DNA from: Adhaeribacter rhizoryzae | Lineage (GTDB): Bacteria; Bacteroidota; Bacteroidia; Cytophagales; Hymenobacteraceae | Length of the DNA stretch: 64,000 nucleotides | NCBI RefSeq assembly: GCF_008629685.1 | Contig: NZ_VWSF01000001.1 | Span: 620,001-684,000 of the forward strand | Direction of reading: 5' to 3' | In this document: positions 16,688 to 25,857 of the stretch, piece by piece | Layout: each line of letters opens with the position of its first letter | Position numbering within the stretch: position 1 is the first letter of the stretch | Position numbers and translations under genes: made by a program | Notes under the pieces: generated by a model | What the model saw: only the letters and a program-made list of their open reading frames with translations | What the model was told of the DNA's origin: nothing | Database searches by the model: none

Positions 16688-19600
16688 ATGGTTAAAATGT
16701 TTATTCAGCGGCCGGTGTTGTCGCTGGTAATATCGCTTATAATTACTTTGTTAGGAGCTTTGTCGCTCTTTAACTTGCCGGTTACGCAGTTCCCGGACAT
16801 TGTGCCGCCCTCGGTAACCGTAACGGCTAAATATACCGGCGCCAACGCCGAAGTATGTACCAAGGCCGTAGCCACCCCGCTCGAAAGAGCTATTAACGGG
16901 GTGCCCGGCATGACCTATATGTCGTCGGTATCCAGCAACAACGGTATCACGCTCATTCAGGTATTTTTTGAAGTAGGTACCGACCCCGATTTAGCGGCGG
17001 TAAACGTACAGAACCGCGTTACCACTATTATAGATGAGTTACCCGAAGAAGTAATCAAGGCTGGGGTAACTACCGAGAAAGAGGTGAACAGTATGTTGCT
17101 TTACCTCAACCTGATGAGTGAAGATCCCGCTGCCGGTGAGCAGTTTGTATATAACTTTGCCGATATTAACGTATTGCAGGAACTGAAACGTATTGACGGG
17201 GTAGGTTTCTGCGAAATTATGGGCTCGCGCGAATATTCGATGCGGGTGTGGCTAAAGCCCGACCGCTTAGCAGCTTATCAAGTTTCAACGGATGAGGTAA
17301 TTAACGCCATTCGGGCACAAAACGTAGAAGCCGCGCCGGGTAAAGCCGGCGAAAGCTCCGGGCAGTCGCCGCAAATGTTGCAATATGTACTCCGCTACAC
17401 CGGTAAGTTTTTTGAACCCAGCCAGTACGAAAATATTGTGTTGCGGGCCGAACAGGATGGTTCGGGCTCGGTGCTGCGCCTGAAAGATGTAGCCGACGTG
17501 GAGTTTGGCTCAATGAGTTACGGCATGGTTTCTAAAACCGACGGCCGCCCATCGGCTTCTATTATGATTAAGCAGCGCCCCGGTTCTAACGCCAAAGAGG
17601 TAATCGAAAACGTAAAAACCCGCATGGCCGAACTGAAAGATTCTTCTTTCCCGCCGGGCATGACCTACAACGTTTCTTATGACGTATCGCGGTTCCTCGA
17701 TGCTTCGATGAGCGAAGTAATCCGGACCTTGATTGAAGCCTTTATTCTGGTATTTATTATTGTATTTATTTTCTTGCAGGATTTCCGCTCAACGCTAATT
17801 CCGGCGCTGGCCGTACCGGTGGCTCTGGTGGGTACTTTCTTCTTTATGCAGTTATTTGGGTTCTCGATTAATCTGCTTACCCTGTTTGCGCTAGTGCTGG
17901 CTATTGGTATTGTGGTAGATAATGCCATTGTGGTGGTAGAAGCCGTGCACGCCAAAATGACCGAAAAACACATGCCGGCTAAAGAAGCAACTTTGGAAGC
18001 CATGAGTGAAATCAGCGGGGCGATTGTGGCCATTACGCTAGTAATGTCGGCGGTATTTATTCCGGTTTCGTTTATGTCGGGCCCGGTAGGTATATTTTAC
18101 CGGCAGTTCTCGCTTACCCTAGCTATCTCCATTGTAATTTCGGGTATTAACGCCCTCACGCTTACTCCGGCGCTCTGCGCTATTATGCTGAAGCACAGCC
18201 CGGCCAGTAAGAAGCAGAATTTATTGCAGCGGTTCTTCAATAAATTTAACCGGGGTTATAGTTCGGTAGAAAATTCTTACAAAGGCTATGTGCAACGTTT
18301 GGCCGGAAGACGCACCGTTACCCTGGGGTTGTTGCTGCTATTCTGCGTGGGTACCTGGGGCATGACCAAAATATTGCCGACCGGCTTTATTCCGACCGAA
18401 GACCAGGGAATGATTTACGTGAACGTTACTACCCCAGCTGGTGCCACCGTAGAACGTACCGAAAAAGTGCTGGATAGAATTCAGGAAGCTACAAAAGATT
18501 TGGACGCCGTAGAATCGGTATCTACGCTGGCTGGGTTTAGTTTGCTTACCGATGCGGCTGGTGCTTCTTACGGCATGGGCATGATTAACCTGAAAGCCTG
18601 GGAGAACCGCGAGCAATCGGTTGACGATATTATTGCGATTCTGGAAGAAAAAACCGCTAACCTGAAAGATGCGACGATCGAATTTTTTCCGCCGCCCACC
18701 GTACCGGGTTTTGGTAATTCTAGCGGTTTCGAGTTACGTTTACTGGACCGGGGTAAAAACGATGACCTGCAGGCAACCGCCGAGGTAACAAACAAGTTTA
18801 TCCAGGCCATGCAGGAAACGCCCGAAATCAACACGGCCTTCACCAGCTTCGACCCCAACTTTCCGCAGTACATGATTCATGTAGACCAGGACATGGCCGC
18901 CAAAAAAGGCGTTACCATTGATAACGCCATGAACACGCTGCAAACTTTACTGGGTAGCTACTATGCTTCTAACTTTATTCGGTTCGGGCAAATGTACAAG
19001 GTAATGGTGCAGGCTTCGCCCACTTTCCGGACCCAGCCCGAAGATGTTTTAAAACTGCACGTGAAGAACGACCAAGGCGAAATGGTGCCTTTCTCAACGT
19101 TTGTAACCCTGGAGCGCGTGTATGGCCCGGAGCAACTTACCCGCTACAACATGTACACCTCGGCTATGGTAAACGGCAGTCCGGCGCCCGGTTTTAGTAG
19201 TGGCGATGCCATTCAGGCCATTGAACGCGTGGCCGAAGAAACCTTGCCCCGCGGCTTTACTTACGAGTGGTCGGGCATGACCCGCGAGGAAATATTATCC
19301 GGCAACCAGGCGGTTTACATCTTCCTGATTAGTTTGCTGTTTGTGTATTTGCTGCTGGCCGCTCAGTACGAAAGCTTCCTGTTGCCGCTGCCGGTAATAT
19401 TATCGTTACCAACGGGTATTTTTGGGGCATTTTTCTTTTTGCAGTTGCTGGGCCTGCAAAACAATATTTACGCGCAGGTATCGCTGGTAATGCTCATTGG
19501 TTTGCTGGGTAAAAACGCCATCCTCATTATTGAGTTTGCCATTCAGCGCCAGAAAGAAGGTTTAACGGTATTGCAGGCCGCCGTAGAAGGAGCCGCTTCC

Positions 19601-19825
19601 CGTTTGCGCCCAATCCTGATGACTTCTTTTGCCTTTATCGCGGGCCTGATTCCGTTGTGTATTGCCAGTGGTGCCGGGGCTATGGGTAACCGATCTATTG
19701 GTACGGCATCGGCCGGCGGTATGCTCATTGGTACTTTGTTTGGCATTATTTTAATTCCGGGCTTGTACGTGTTGTTTGCCAAAATGGGGCAGCCCAAGAA
19801 AAAGAAAGAGCTGCAAACCGCTTAG
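16688..19825 (+). CDS. RND efflux pump, HAE1 family (AcrB-like)
   Basis: This 1045-residue proton-driven tripartite efflux pump of the inner membrane begins MVKMFIQRPVLS, as usual for HAE1 proteins. It has 12 transmembrane helices in two repeats, each with a large periplasmic loop (porter and docking domains). The helix 4 proton-relay motif is present (LAIGIVVDNAIVVVEAV, two Asp around residues 406-412), and the helix 10 Lys is in GLLGKNAILIIEFA. The length is typical. It works with the adaptor (upstream) and the OprM-like channel (downstream, 38 bases). No local regulator gene is visible, so how the operon is controlled is not shown. Confidence 0.97.
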   Translation: MVKMFIQRPVLSLVISLIITLLGALSLFNLPVTQFPDIVPPSVTVTAKYTGANAEVCTKAVATPLERAINGVPGMTYMSSVSSNNGITLIQVFFEVGTDPDLAAVNVQNRVTTIIDELPEEVIKAGVTTEKEVNSMLLYLNLMSEDPAAGEQFVYNFADINVLQELKRIDGVGFCEIMGSREYSMRVWLKPDRLAAYQVSTDEVINAIRAQNVEAAPGKAGESSGQSPQMLQYVLRYTGKFFEPSQYENIVLRAEQDGSGSVLRLKDVADVEFGSMSYGMVSKTDGRPSASIMIKQRPGSNAKEVIENVKTRMAELKDSSFPPGMTYNVSYDVSRFLDASMSEVIRTLIEAFILVFIIVFIFLQDFRSTLIPALAVPVALVGTFFFMQLFGFSINLLTLFALVLAIGIVVDNAIVVVEAVHAKMTEKHMPAKEATLEAMSEISGAIVAITLVMSAVFIPVSFMSGPVGIFYRQFSLTLAISIVISGINALTLTPALCAIMLKHSPASKKQNLLQRFFNKFNRGYSSVENSYKGYVQRLAGRRTVTLGLLLLFCVGTWGMTKILPTGFIPTEDQGMIYVNVTTPAGATVERTEKVLDRIQEATKDLDAVESVSTLAGFSLLTDAAGASYGMGMINLKAWENREQSVDDIIAILEEKTANLKDATIEFFPPPTVPGFGNSSGFELRLLDRGKNDDLQATAEVTNKFIQAMQETPEINTAFTSFDPNFPQYMIHVDQDMAAKKGVTIDNAMNTLQTLLGSYYASNFIRFGQMYKVMVQASPTFRTQPEDVLKLHVKNDQGEMVPFSTFVTLERVYGPEQLTRYNMYTSAMVNGSPAPGFSSGDAIQAIERVAEETLPRGFTYEWSGMTREEILSGNQAVYIFLISLLFVYLLLAAQYESFLLPLPVILSLPTGIFGAFFFLQLLGLQNNIYAQVSLVMLIGLLGKNAILIIEFAIQRQKEGLTVLQAAVEGAASRLRPILMTSFAFIAGLIPLCIASGAGAMGNRSIGTASAGGMLIGTLFGIILIPGLYVLFAKMGQPKKKKELQTA

Positions 19826-19863
19826 TTCCTGGCCTGATTTTTTAATTCTAAAAAAGCTTTCAA

Positions 19864-21309
19864 ATGTATTTACATAAATATTATTATAAATTTTTCTTAA
19901 TAGCCGGCTTACAGGTACTCTTCTGGTCCTGTAAAGTAGCCGGCCCGGTTAATTTGCCTAAGAGCCGGGAATTGCCCGCTACTTTTGGCACTGCCGCTGA
20001 TACTACCAGCGTCGGAAATATTGCCTGGTCTGGTTTTTTTACCGACCCAAACCTGGTTAGTTTGATTGATACGGCCCTGCGCCAGAACCCGGATTTGCAA
20101 GTAGCGGTGCAACGCGTAGAAATGGCGCGGGCCGGTGTATTGCAGAGTAAAGGAACTATGTTGCCGGCGGTGCAAGCCGAGGCTACGGCCCGGTTCGATA
20201 AGTACGGCGATTACACGCTCAACGGCGTTGGTAATTACGATACCAATTTATCGCCAAACATCAACGAAAACCAAAAAATACCCGACCGTTTGGTGCCCGA
20301 ATATTTTTTAGGGGTACGTAGTTCCTGGGAGCTGGATATCTGGGGAAAATTACGGAACTACCGCAAAGCCGCTTACAACCGGTACCTGGCTTCGGAAAAT
20401 GGCCGGCAATTGGTGCAAACCGCTTTAGTAGCCGAAGTGGCCAATTTATACTACCAGTTAGTAGCCTTGGATAGCGAACTCGAAATAATTGACCGAAACC
20501 TGAGTTTGCAGCAACTGGCTTTGGACCTGATAAAAATAAAGAAAGCCGGTGGCCGCGAAACGGAACTGGCGGTGCAGCAATCTACCGCGCAGCTGTTAAA
20601 TACCCAAAGCCTGCAGGCCGAGAAGAAGCGCCAGATAACCGCCACCGAAAATCTGCTGAATCAGTTACTGGGGCGTTTTCCGCAACCAATTACCCGCGGA
20701 AAATCTATCCGGGAACAGCAATTACCGGAAAATATGCAGGCGGGCATACCCACAGATTTGCTGCGCCGCCGGCCCGATATTCAGCAAGCCGAGTGGGAAT
20801 TGGCCGCCGCTAAAGCCGATGTTGCCGCGGCCCGTGCCGCTTTTCTGCCGTCGTTCACGATTTCGCCGTACGCCGGGTTAAATGCTTTCAAGGCTTCTTT
20901 GCTCATGACCACACCGGCCTCGCTGGCTTATGGTTTACTAGGCGGTTTATCGGTACCCCTATTTAGTCAGCATCAATTAAAAGCGCGTCACAGATACGCT
21001 TCTGCCGCTACTAAGGAGGCTTTCTTTAATTACCAGAAAAGTATTTTTAACGGGGTGCAGGAAGTAGCTACCGGCTTAAATGCTATTCAGCGATATAAAG
21101 AAATTCAGGAATTAAAAGCGCAGGAAGTAACCACCTTACAAGATGCCATTACTACTTCCAACGACTTATTCCGGGCTGGTTACGCCACTTACCTCGAAAT
21201 TATTACGGCGCAGAAAGGTGCGCTGGCCGCCGAACTGGAACTGATAAATATTCATAAAGCGCGGTTGCTTTCAACGGTAGATTTGTACCGGGCTTTAGGG
21301 GGCGGCTGA
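19864..21309 (+). CDS. RND outer-membrane channel lipoprotein (NodT/OprM family)
   Basis: This 481-residue TolC-superfamily outer-membrane factor carries a lipoprotein signal with Cys at residue 23 (FWSCK). It contains the two OEP repeats: PDLQVAVQRVEMARAGVLQSKG and SWELDIWGKLRNYRKAA in the first, and IPTDLLRRRPDIQQAEWELA in the second, the latter a hallmark of the NodT/OprM branch. It forms the exit duct of the efflux system with the two upstream genes and closes the operon. No strong terminator is seen immediately after it. Confidence 0.95.
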   Translation: MYLHKYYYKFFLIAGLQVLFWSCKVAGPVNLPKSRELPATFGTAADTTSVGNIAWSGFFTDPNLVSLIDTALRQNPDLQVAVQRVEMARAGVLQSKGTMLPAVQAEATARFDKYGDYTLNGVGNYDTNLSPNINENQKIPDRLVPEYFLGVRSSWELDIWGKLRNYRKAAYNRYLASENGRQLVQTALVAEVANLYYQLVALDSELEIIDRNLSLQQLALDLIKIKKAGGRETELAVQQSTAQLLNTQSLQAEKKRQITATENLLNQLLGRFPQPITRGKSIREQQLPENMQAGIPTDLLRRRPDIQQAEWELAAAKADVAAARAAFLPSFTISPYAGLNAFKASLLMTTPASLAYGLLGGLSVPLFSQHQLKARHRYASAATKEAFFNYQKSIFNGVQEVATGLNAIQRYKEIQELKAQEVTTLQDAITTSNDLFRAGYATYLEIITAQKGALAAELELINIHKARLLSTVDLYRALGGG

Positions 21310-21448
21310 CGTTAATAAAGAAAGAGAATATTGAAACTAGGGTAATAAATAAAAAATTAACTGGTGTTAAGCTAAAGTGCTTACGGTAAGATGCGTTATA
21401 GGTAAATAAATTATTTCTAAAGCATTAGGTAAAAAATAAAAAACTCCT

Positions 21449-21456
21449 TATTTTTG
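21449..21456 (+). promoter_or_regulatory. -7 promoter box TATTTTTG for rpmE2
   Basis: A perfect TAnnTTTG match followed by CA lies 42 bases upstream of the rpmE2 ATG, giving a leader of about 35 nt. Confidence 0.5.
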
Positions 21457-21497
21457 CAGTCCGATTTGAATTTAGCAGTTTTAACATATAAGTACCC

Positions 21498-21743
21498 ATG
21501 AAAAAAGATATTCATCCGCAATACCGCGAAGTAGTATTTCAGGATACATCCAGTGATTTTAAATTTATTACCCGTTCTACCATGACTTCTAACGAAACCA
21601 TTACCATGGAAGACGGCAAAACTTACCCGGTTATTAAAGTTGAAGTTTCTTCTGCTTCTCACCCGTTCTATACAGGTAAGAACATCTTCGTGGATACTGC
21701 CGGCCGGGTGGAGAAATTCCAGAAACGCTACGCCAAGAAATAA
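21498..21743 (+). CDS. rpmE2: 50S ribosomal protein bL31 type B
   Basis: An 81-residue bL31. It begins [20 protein letters not shown], has [21 protein letters not shown] and ends in a basic tail (KRYAKK). The zinc-binding Cys residues (CxxC) of type A bL31 are absent, so this is the zinc-independent type B (RpmE2). It bridges the ribosomal subunits. It has its own promoter and a strong terminator, and is therefore a single-gene unit. Confidence 0.97.
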   Translation: MKKDIHPQYREVVFQDTSSDFKFITRSTMTSNETITMEDGKTYPVIKVEVSSASHPFYTGKNIFVDTAGRVEKFQKRYAKK

Positions 21744-21772
21744 TTTCCTGCGCGATTACAGCCATTTTATTT

Positions 21773-21806
21773 AAAGTCTTCCCGTTTATCGGGAAGACTT
21801 TTTTAT
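21773..21806 (+). terminator. Terminator of rpmE2 whose T-tract overlaps the next promoter
   Basis: The stem AAAGTCTTCCCG / CGGGAAGACTTT (21773-21784 with 21790-21801) has a 5-nt loop and is followed by TTT. The T-tract runs straight into the -7 box at 21804. Confidence 0.9.
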
Positions 21807-21811
21807 TTTTG
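21804..21811 (+). promoter_or_regulatory. -7 box TATTTTTG, 4 nt before the glmU-like ATG
   Basis: A perfect TAnnTTTG is embedded in the rpmE2 terminator tail. The ATG at 21816 follows after four bases, so transcripts would start at or about the start codon (leaderless). Confidence 0.5.
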
Positions 21812-21815
21812 TACC

Positions 21816-23042
21816 ATGAATATTATCCTTTTCGACGATAAAACAATTCGACCGAACCTGCTGCCGCTAACCTTTACGCGGCCAGTTGCCGAAATCAGAA
21901 CCGGTATTTTAACAATTACGGAAAAATGGGGACATTTTTTTAAAAACCAGGTTTCGTACCTGACCCAAGATTATCTGCAAAAAAAGTTTCCGGCCCATAC
22001 CAGTACTGAAGGTAATGTTTATGTAAACGGCGCTATTTGCCCCGATGTAGCTTTAGTTGTAAAAATCAGAAATTTACAGCCTGGTAAAGTAATATTTAAG
22101 CAAGGCACTTTGGTGGCCTATCATGCCGGCAACAACAGCTTTAGCAGCTTGGCAGACTTATACAATTATAATTTCGAGAAAGCCGGCGAGTATAACGAAG
22201 ATATCCATTTTATAAGAGAAGTTTGGCATATTTTCAAGAACAACGGTGCACAGATTCGAAGCGATTTTGAGCTAATAACTACCGGCCGTAAAAGCCAGCC
22301 CATCACCGATTCGTACACGATGGTGTATAACCCCGAGAATATTTTCCTGGAAGAAGGCGTAGAACTGCGGGCAGCTATTTTAAATGCCTCGGGTGGCCCT
22401 ATTTATTTAGGTAAAAACGCGCAGGTACAGGAAGGCGCTATTATTCGCGGGCCGTTTTCGTTGGGCGAAGGCAGCGTGATTAACATGGGCGGCAAAATGC
22501 GCGGCGATAACACTATTGGGCCATTTTGTAAAGTAGGCGGCGAAATAAGCAACTCTATTTTGTTTGGCTATTCTAACAAAGGGCACGAAGGTTTTCTGGG
22601 CAATTCTGTATTGGGCGAGTGGTGTAATTTAGGGGCCGATACCAATACTTCTAACATGAAAAATAATTATGCCGAGGTAAAACTGTGGAATTATGCCAAA
22701 GGTGGTTTTAAAGGTACTGATTTGCAATTTTGCGGTTTAATCATGGGCGACCATTCTAAGGCCGGCATTAATACCATGTTTAATACCGGCACCGTTACGG
22801 GCATTGGGGCCAATATTTTTGGCGCCGGTTACCCGCGTAATTTTATTCCGTCGTTTTCGTGGGGCGGGGCTAGTGGCTTCGAGACCTACCAGTTACGTAA
22901 AGCGTTCGAAGCAATTGGCAAAGCTATGGAGCGCCGCAACAAAGTACTCGACGAAACAGAACGCAATATTCTGAGCAATATTTATCACCAGGAACGCGAA
23001 CACCGTACGTGGGAGCGCAGTGGTAGTTTTGAGGTTCGTTAA
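21816..23042 (+). CDS. GlmU-family sugar nucleotidyltransferase/acetyltransferase (Bacteroidetes type)
   Basis: This 408-residue protein matches the Bacteroidota GlmU-like family. The N-terminal half (MNIILFDDKTIRPNLLPLTF and FTRPVAEIRTGILTITEKW) is a variant nucleotidyltransferase. The C-terminal half is a left-handed beta-helix of hexapeptide repeats (about residues 180-350: PIYLGKNAQVQEGAIIRGPF, GDNTIGPFCKVGGEI, GTVTGIGANIFGAG). The presumed role is formation of UDP-GlcNAc from GlcN-1-P for peptidoglycan and LPS. The nucleotide half lacks the classical GlmU LAAGKGTRM loop, so the chemistry rests on family knowledge. The start is supported by the family N-terminus although no Shine-Dalgarno space exists. 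Confidence 0.88.
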   Translation: MNIILFDDKTIRPNLLPLTFTRPVAEIRTGILTITEKWGHFFKNQVSYLTQDYLQKKFPAHTSTEGNVYVNGAICPDVALVVKIRNLQPGKVIFKQGTLVAYHAGNNSFSSLADLYNYNFEKAGEYNEDIHFIREVWHIFKNNGAQIRSDFELITTGRKSQPITDSYTMVYNPENIFLEEGVELRAAILNASGGPIYLGKNAQVQEGAIIRGPFSLGEGSVINMGGKMRGDNTIGPFCKVGGEISNSILFGYSNKGHEGFLGNSVLGEWCNLGADTNTSNMKNNYAEVKLWNYAKGGFKGTDLQFCGLIMGDHSKAGINTMFNTGTVTGIGANIFGAGYPRNFIPSFSWGGASGFETYQLRKAFEAIGKAMERRNKVLDETERNILSNIYHQEREHRTWERSGSFEVR

Positions 23043-23185
23043 TCGTTCTCCGTTTTTCGGGTAATAATTAATCTGAAACTCTACTTAAATAAAGGAGCGT
23101 TTGTGACTAAGCAAAATATAACTGTTTCTTGTGGCTGATAGTCTATATAATTATTGAATATTAATAAATAAAGTACTCGTTTTCG

Positions 23186-23222
23186 AATCGAACAACGATT
23201 AACGAACAACGAATAACGATTA
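23186..23222. repeat. Short AT-rich tandem tract upstream of holB
   Basis: Degenerate repeats of AACGATTAACGAAC / AACGAATAACGATT end seven bases before the holB ATG. The style is that of the tracts at 24351 and 58385. The rest of the 187-base gap shows nothing else. Confidence 0.55.
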
Positions 23223-23228
23223 AAAAAT

Positions 23229-24353
23229 ATGTTTTTCTCCCAGATACCTGGCCACCAGGAAATTAAAAAGCTGTTAGTAAAATCGGTGCAGAACCAGCAC
23301 GTGGCGCACGCCCAGCTTTTTATGGGAGCAGATGGCAGCGCTAACCTGGCTTTGGCTTTGGCTTATGCTACTTACCTCAACTGCGAAAACAAAGGCGAAG
23401 CAGAACCTTGCGGTACGTGTGCCAGTTGTACCAAAATGAATAAACTGGTGCATCCGGATATGAACTTTGTAATGCCGGTTACTACTACCAAATCGGTAAC
23501 CAAAGATGCGCTGAGCCAGAATTTCTTAGCCGATTGGCGCGAGTTCCTGCTGGAGAATCCGTACCAAACCCTGAACGACTGGATGCAGTTTATCGGGGCC
23601 GAAAACAAGCAAGGTAATATTTCTAAGGACGAAAGCCGGCAACTGGTGCGGTTTGCCTCGCTGAAAGCTTTTGAGGCGGAATTTAAAATAATATTAATCT
23701 GGTTACCCGAACTCATGCACTCAGCAGCGGCTAATGCGTTGCTCAAACTGCTCGAAGAGCCGCCGGCTAAAACCATATTCTTATTGGTTTCTAATGCCTC
23801 CAATAAATTATTAGCTACCATTTTATCGCGCACCCAGAAAGTGCCGGTGCGGGCTTTTACGGATGAAGAAGTAATAAATTATTTGCAGCAAGAATTGCAG
23901 GTAACCGAAACCGCTGCGCACCAGATAGCCAACCTGGCCGAAGGTAATTTGCAGGCCGCCCGTAAACTAAGTCAGGAGTTAACCAGCAATTATTTCGATA
24001 CTTTTGTAAAATGGATGCGGAGTTGCTACGCGAACAAATTTGGCGATGTAGTAGAAATGAGCGATGAATTTCAGAAGCTGGGCCGCGAAAACCAGAAAGC
24101 TTTTTTACACTACGCTTTAAATAATTTGCGCCGGGTAATGCTGTACGGCATTGATGCCCAACTAGTACCTTTTATTCCGCCGGCTGAAGTTGATTTTGTA
24201 AGTAAATTTTCAAAACTCATTCGGCCAAATAATGCGGCTTTGCTAACCGAAGAACTGGGAAATGCGCACTATCACATTGAGCGGAACGCCAACCCCAAAA
24301 TTGTTTTTGTAGATTCCTCTATCCAGATTGCCAAATATTTGAAAATGGTTTAA
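23229..24353 (+). CDS. holB: DNA polymerase III delta' subunit
   Basis: This 374-residue clamp-loader AAA+ subunit begins MFFSQIPGHQEIKKLLVKSV. Its P-loop position reads GADGSANL (residues 33-40) and lacks the Walker Lys, so ATP binding is probably lost, as is usual in delta'. The zinc module is C52...C61xxC64xxC67 (CGTCASC). Sensor segment: NALLKLLEEPP, then FLLVSNASNKLLATILSRTQ with the conserved SRTQ. It works with DnaX and HolA to load the sliding clamp. An insertion after the zinc module (about residues 75-130) is longer than in E. coli and is common in Bacteroidota. The stop codon runs directly into a repeat tract. Confidence 0.94.
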   Translation: MFFSQIPGHQEIKKLLVKSVQNQHVAHAQLFMGADGSANLALALAYATYLNCENKGEAEPCGTCASCTKMNKLVHPDMNFVMPVTTTKSVTKDALSQNFLADWREFLLENPYQTLNDWMQFIGAENKQGNISKDESRQLVRFASLKAFEAEFKIILIWLPELMHSAAANALLKLLEEPPAKTIFLLVSNASNKLLATILSRTQKVPVRAFTDEEVINYLQQELQVTETAAHQIANLAEGNLQAARKLSQELTSNYFDTFVKWMRSCYANKFGDVVEMSDEFQKLGRENQKAFLHYALNNLRRVMLYGIDAQLVPFIPPAEVDFVSKFSKLIRPNNAALLTEELGNAHYHIERNANPKIVFVDSSIQIAKYLKMV

Positions 24354-24432
24354 TGTGATAATGAGTTAATGTGCTAATGTGATAATGTACTGATGTGATA
24401 ATGTGCTAATTTGTTTATGTGCTAATTGGTTG
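24351..24432 (+). repeat. Degenerate TAATGTG satellite directly after holB
   Basis: Repeats of TAATGTGATAATG / TTAATGTGCTAATG begin at the holB stop codon itself and decay after about 80 bases. The same words occur in reverse complement at 24764-24862, before hemC. Confidence 0.8.
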
Positions 24433-24513
24433 AATATTTTAAAATTGAGGCCGAATAAGTTCTCTTAAATAACCGATGTTATACCGATATTTAAATATTT
24501 AGAAAAAGCGGTT

Positions 24514-24595
24514 TAAGCAATCCACATTTGTTATTCAGGAAGAAACTATTTGGTTATCTGCTACATAGTTTCCTCCTGAATGACACGGGTGGGCT
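24514..24595 (+). repeat. Dispersed palindromic repeat type 2, copy a
   Basis: Eighty-two bases align without gaps to 63916-63997 (71 of 82 identical by hand count). The two arms (TTATTCAGGAAGAAACTA and TAGTTTCCTCCTGAATGACA) form an imperfect stem. It lies in the middle of the gene-free interval 24354-24878. Confidence 0.88.
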
Positions 24596-24763
24596 GCTTA
24601 GGCTATTAAACTAATAACAAGGAAATATTGCCAACCATCAGTTACTTACAGGATTTTCGCAATAGCCGCCCTGGCCGTGTGTTTTCACCGGCCAGTTCTT
24701 TGGGTCTAATAGTTATAGCGGCAGTTTTTTTGCGAAAGTCTTAACTTAATTCGTCGATTTAAA

Positions 24764-24862
24764 AATTAACACATTATTTAAATGAGCACCTTATCAAATT
24801 AACACATCAAATAATTACCGAATTAGCACATTATCAAATCAGCACATTAAACAATTAGTACC
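24764..24862 (-). repeat. Degenerate satellite before hemC, inverted relative to 24351-24432
   Basis: Words such as TTAACACATTAT, TTAGCACATTATC and TCAGCACATTAAAC are reverse complements of the TAATGTGCTAA units at 24351-24432. The tract ends about 16 bases before the hemC ATG. Confidence 0.8.
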
Positions 24863-24878
24863 TTATAAATTAAAATAA

Positions 24879-25817
24879 ATGTCTGAAAATAATAAACCTA
24901 TCCGGATTGGAACCCGGGGCAGCCGGCTGGCTTTGTGGCAAACACATTTTGTAGCCGATAAACTACGGGCTGCCGGCCTTGAAGTAGAAATTGAAATTAT
25001 CAATACCAAAGGCGATATGGTGCTCGACCGTTCGCTGGATAAAATTGGGGCTAAGGGTGTTTTTACCGAAGAACTGGAAGAAGGATTGCGGGCTAACACG
25101 ATAGATATTGCCGTACACAGCGCCAAAGATTTACAATCACAAATACCCGAAGATTTAGAGATTCTGGCTTTTATGGAGCGTGAGCAGGTAAACGATGTGG
25201 TTATTTCGTTCGATTCGCAATTTTCGCTGGAGAAAGAGCAGATTGTGGTAGGAACTTCGTCTACGCGCCGCCGAGCCTTGTTAAGCCGGTATTATCCCAA
25301 CGTAATTGCGGCGGAGTGCCGGGGTAACTTACAAACTCGCTTGCAAAAGCTAAAAGATGGCCAATACGATGCTATTTTGCTGGCTTATGCCGGCGTGCAC
25401 CGGATGCAGTACAACCATTTAATTACCGAATATTTGCCAACCGATAAATTTGTACCGGCGGCCGGCCAGGGCAGTATTGCCATTGAGTGTGCCAAAAGCT
25501 TGCCCTTGCCCCGGAAAGAAGCCTTAAAAAAATGCCTCGATCACGAAGAAACGCATTTATGCTTATTGGCCGAACGTTCGTTTTTACGTACCATGGAAGG
25601 TGGCTGCAGCATTCCTTCGTTTGCATTGGCTACCATAGTTGGTAACGAAGTAAGTATTACGGGCGGCGTGGTCAGTCTGGATGGTCAGGAAATGATAACC
25701 GATACGTTAACTGCTCCCGCCAGCGAGGTAATAGCCTTGGGCGAACGCTTGGGAACAAATATCTTGCAAATGGGTGGCGATAAAATATTAGAAGCTATCC
25801 GGGCTACCCGCGCCTAA
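24879..25817 (+). CDS. hemC: Hydroxymethylbilane synthase (porphobilinogen deaminase)
   Basis: This 312-residue cytoplasmic enzyme condenses four porphobilinogens to hydroxymethylbilane in haem biosynthesis. The N-terminus IRIGTRGSRLALWQTHFVA is diagnostic. Other motifs are DKIGAKGVFTEELEEGL, DIAVHSAKDL, VGTSSTRRRALL and AAGQGSIAIE. The dipyrromethane cofactor Cys is residue 243 in MEGGCSIPSFA. The length is standard. No other haem gene adjoins it here. Start ATG 24879 lies in an AT-rich stretch with no obvious ribosome-binding site, as is common in this phylum. Confidence 0.97.
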   Translation: MSENNKPIRIGTRGSRLALWQTHFVADKLRAAGLEVEIEIINTKGDMVLDRSLDKIGAKGVFTEELEEGLRANTIDIAVHSAKDLQSQIPEDLEILAFMEREQVNDVVISFDSQFSLEKEQIVVGTSSTRRRALLSRYYPNVIAAECRGNLQTRLQKLKDGQYDAILLAYAGVHRMQYNHLITEYLPTDKFVPAAGQGSIAIECAKSLPLPRKEALKKCLDHEETHLCLLAERSFLRTMEGGCSIPSFALATIVGNEVSITGGVVSLDGQEMITDTLTAPASEVIALGERLGTNILQMGGDKILEAIRATRA

Positions 25818-25857
25818 GCCATTACTTAAAATAGAATGTTAGATTTAATTATAGATC

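Noticed and set aside
24351-24862. CRISPR-like array
   Set aside because: The units are 7-13 bases, degenerate, unspaced and AT-rich; there are no spacers and no cas genes.
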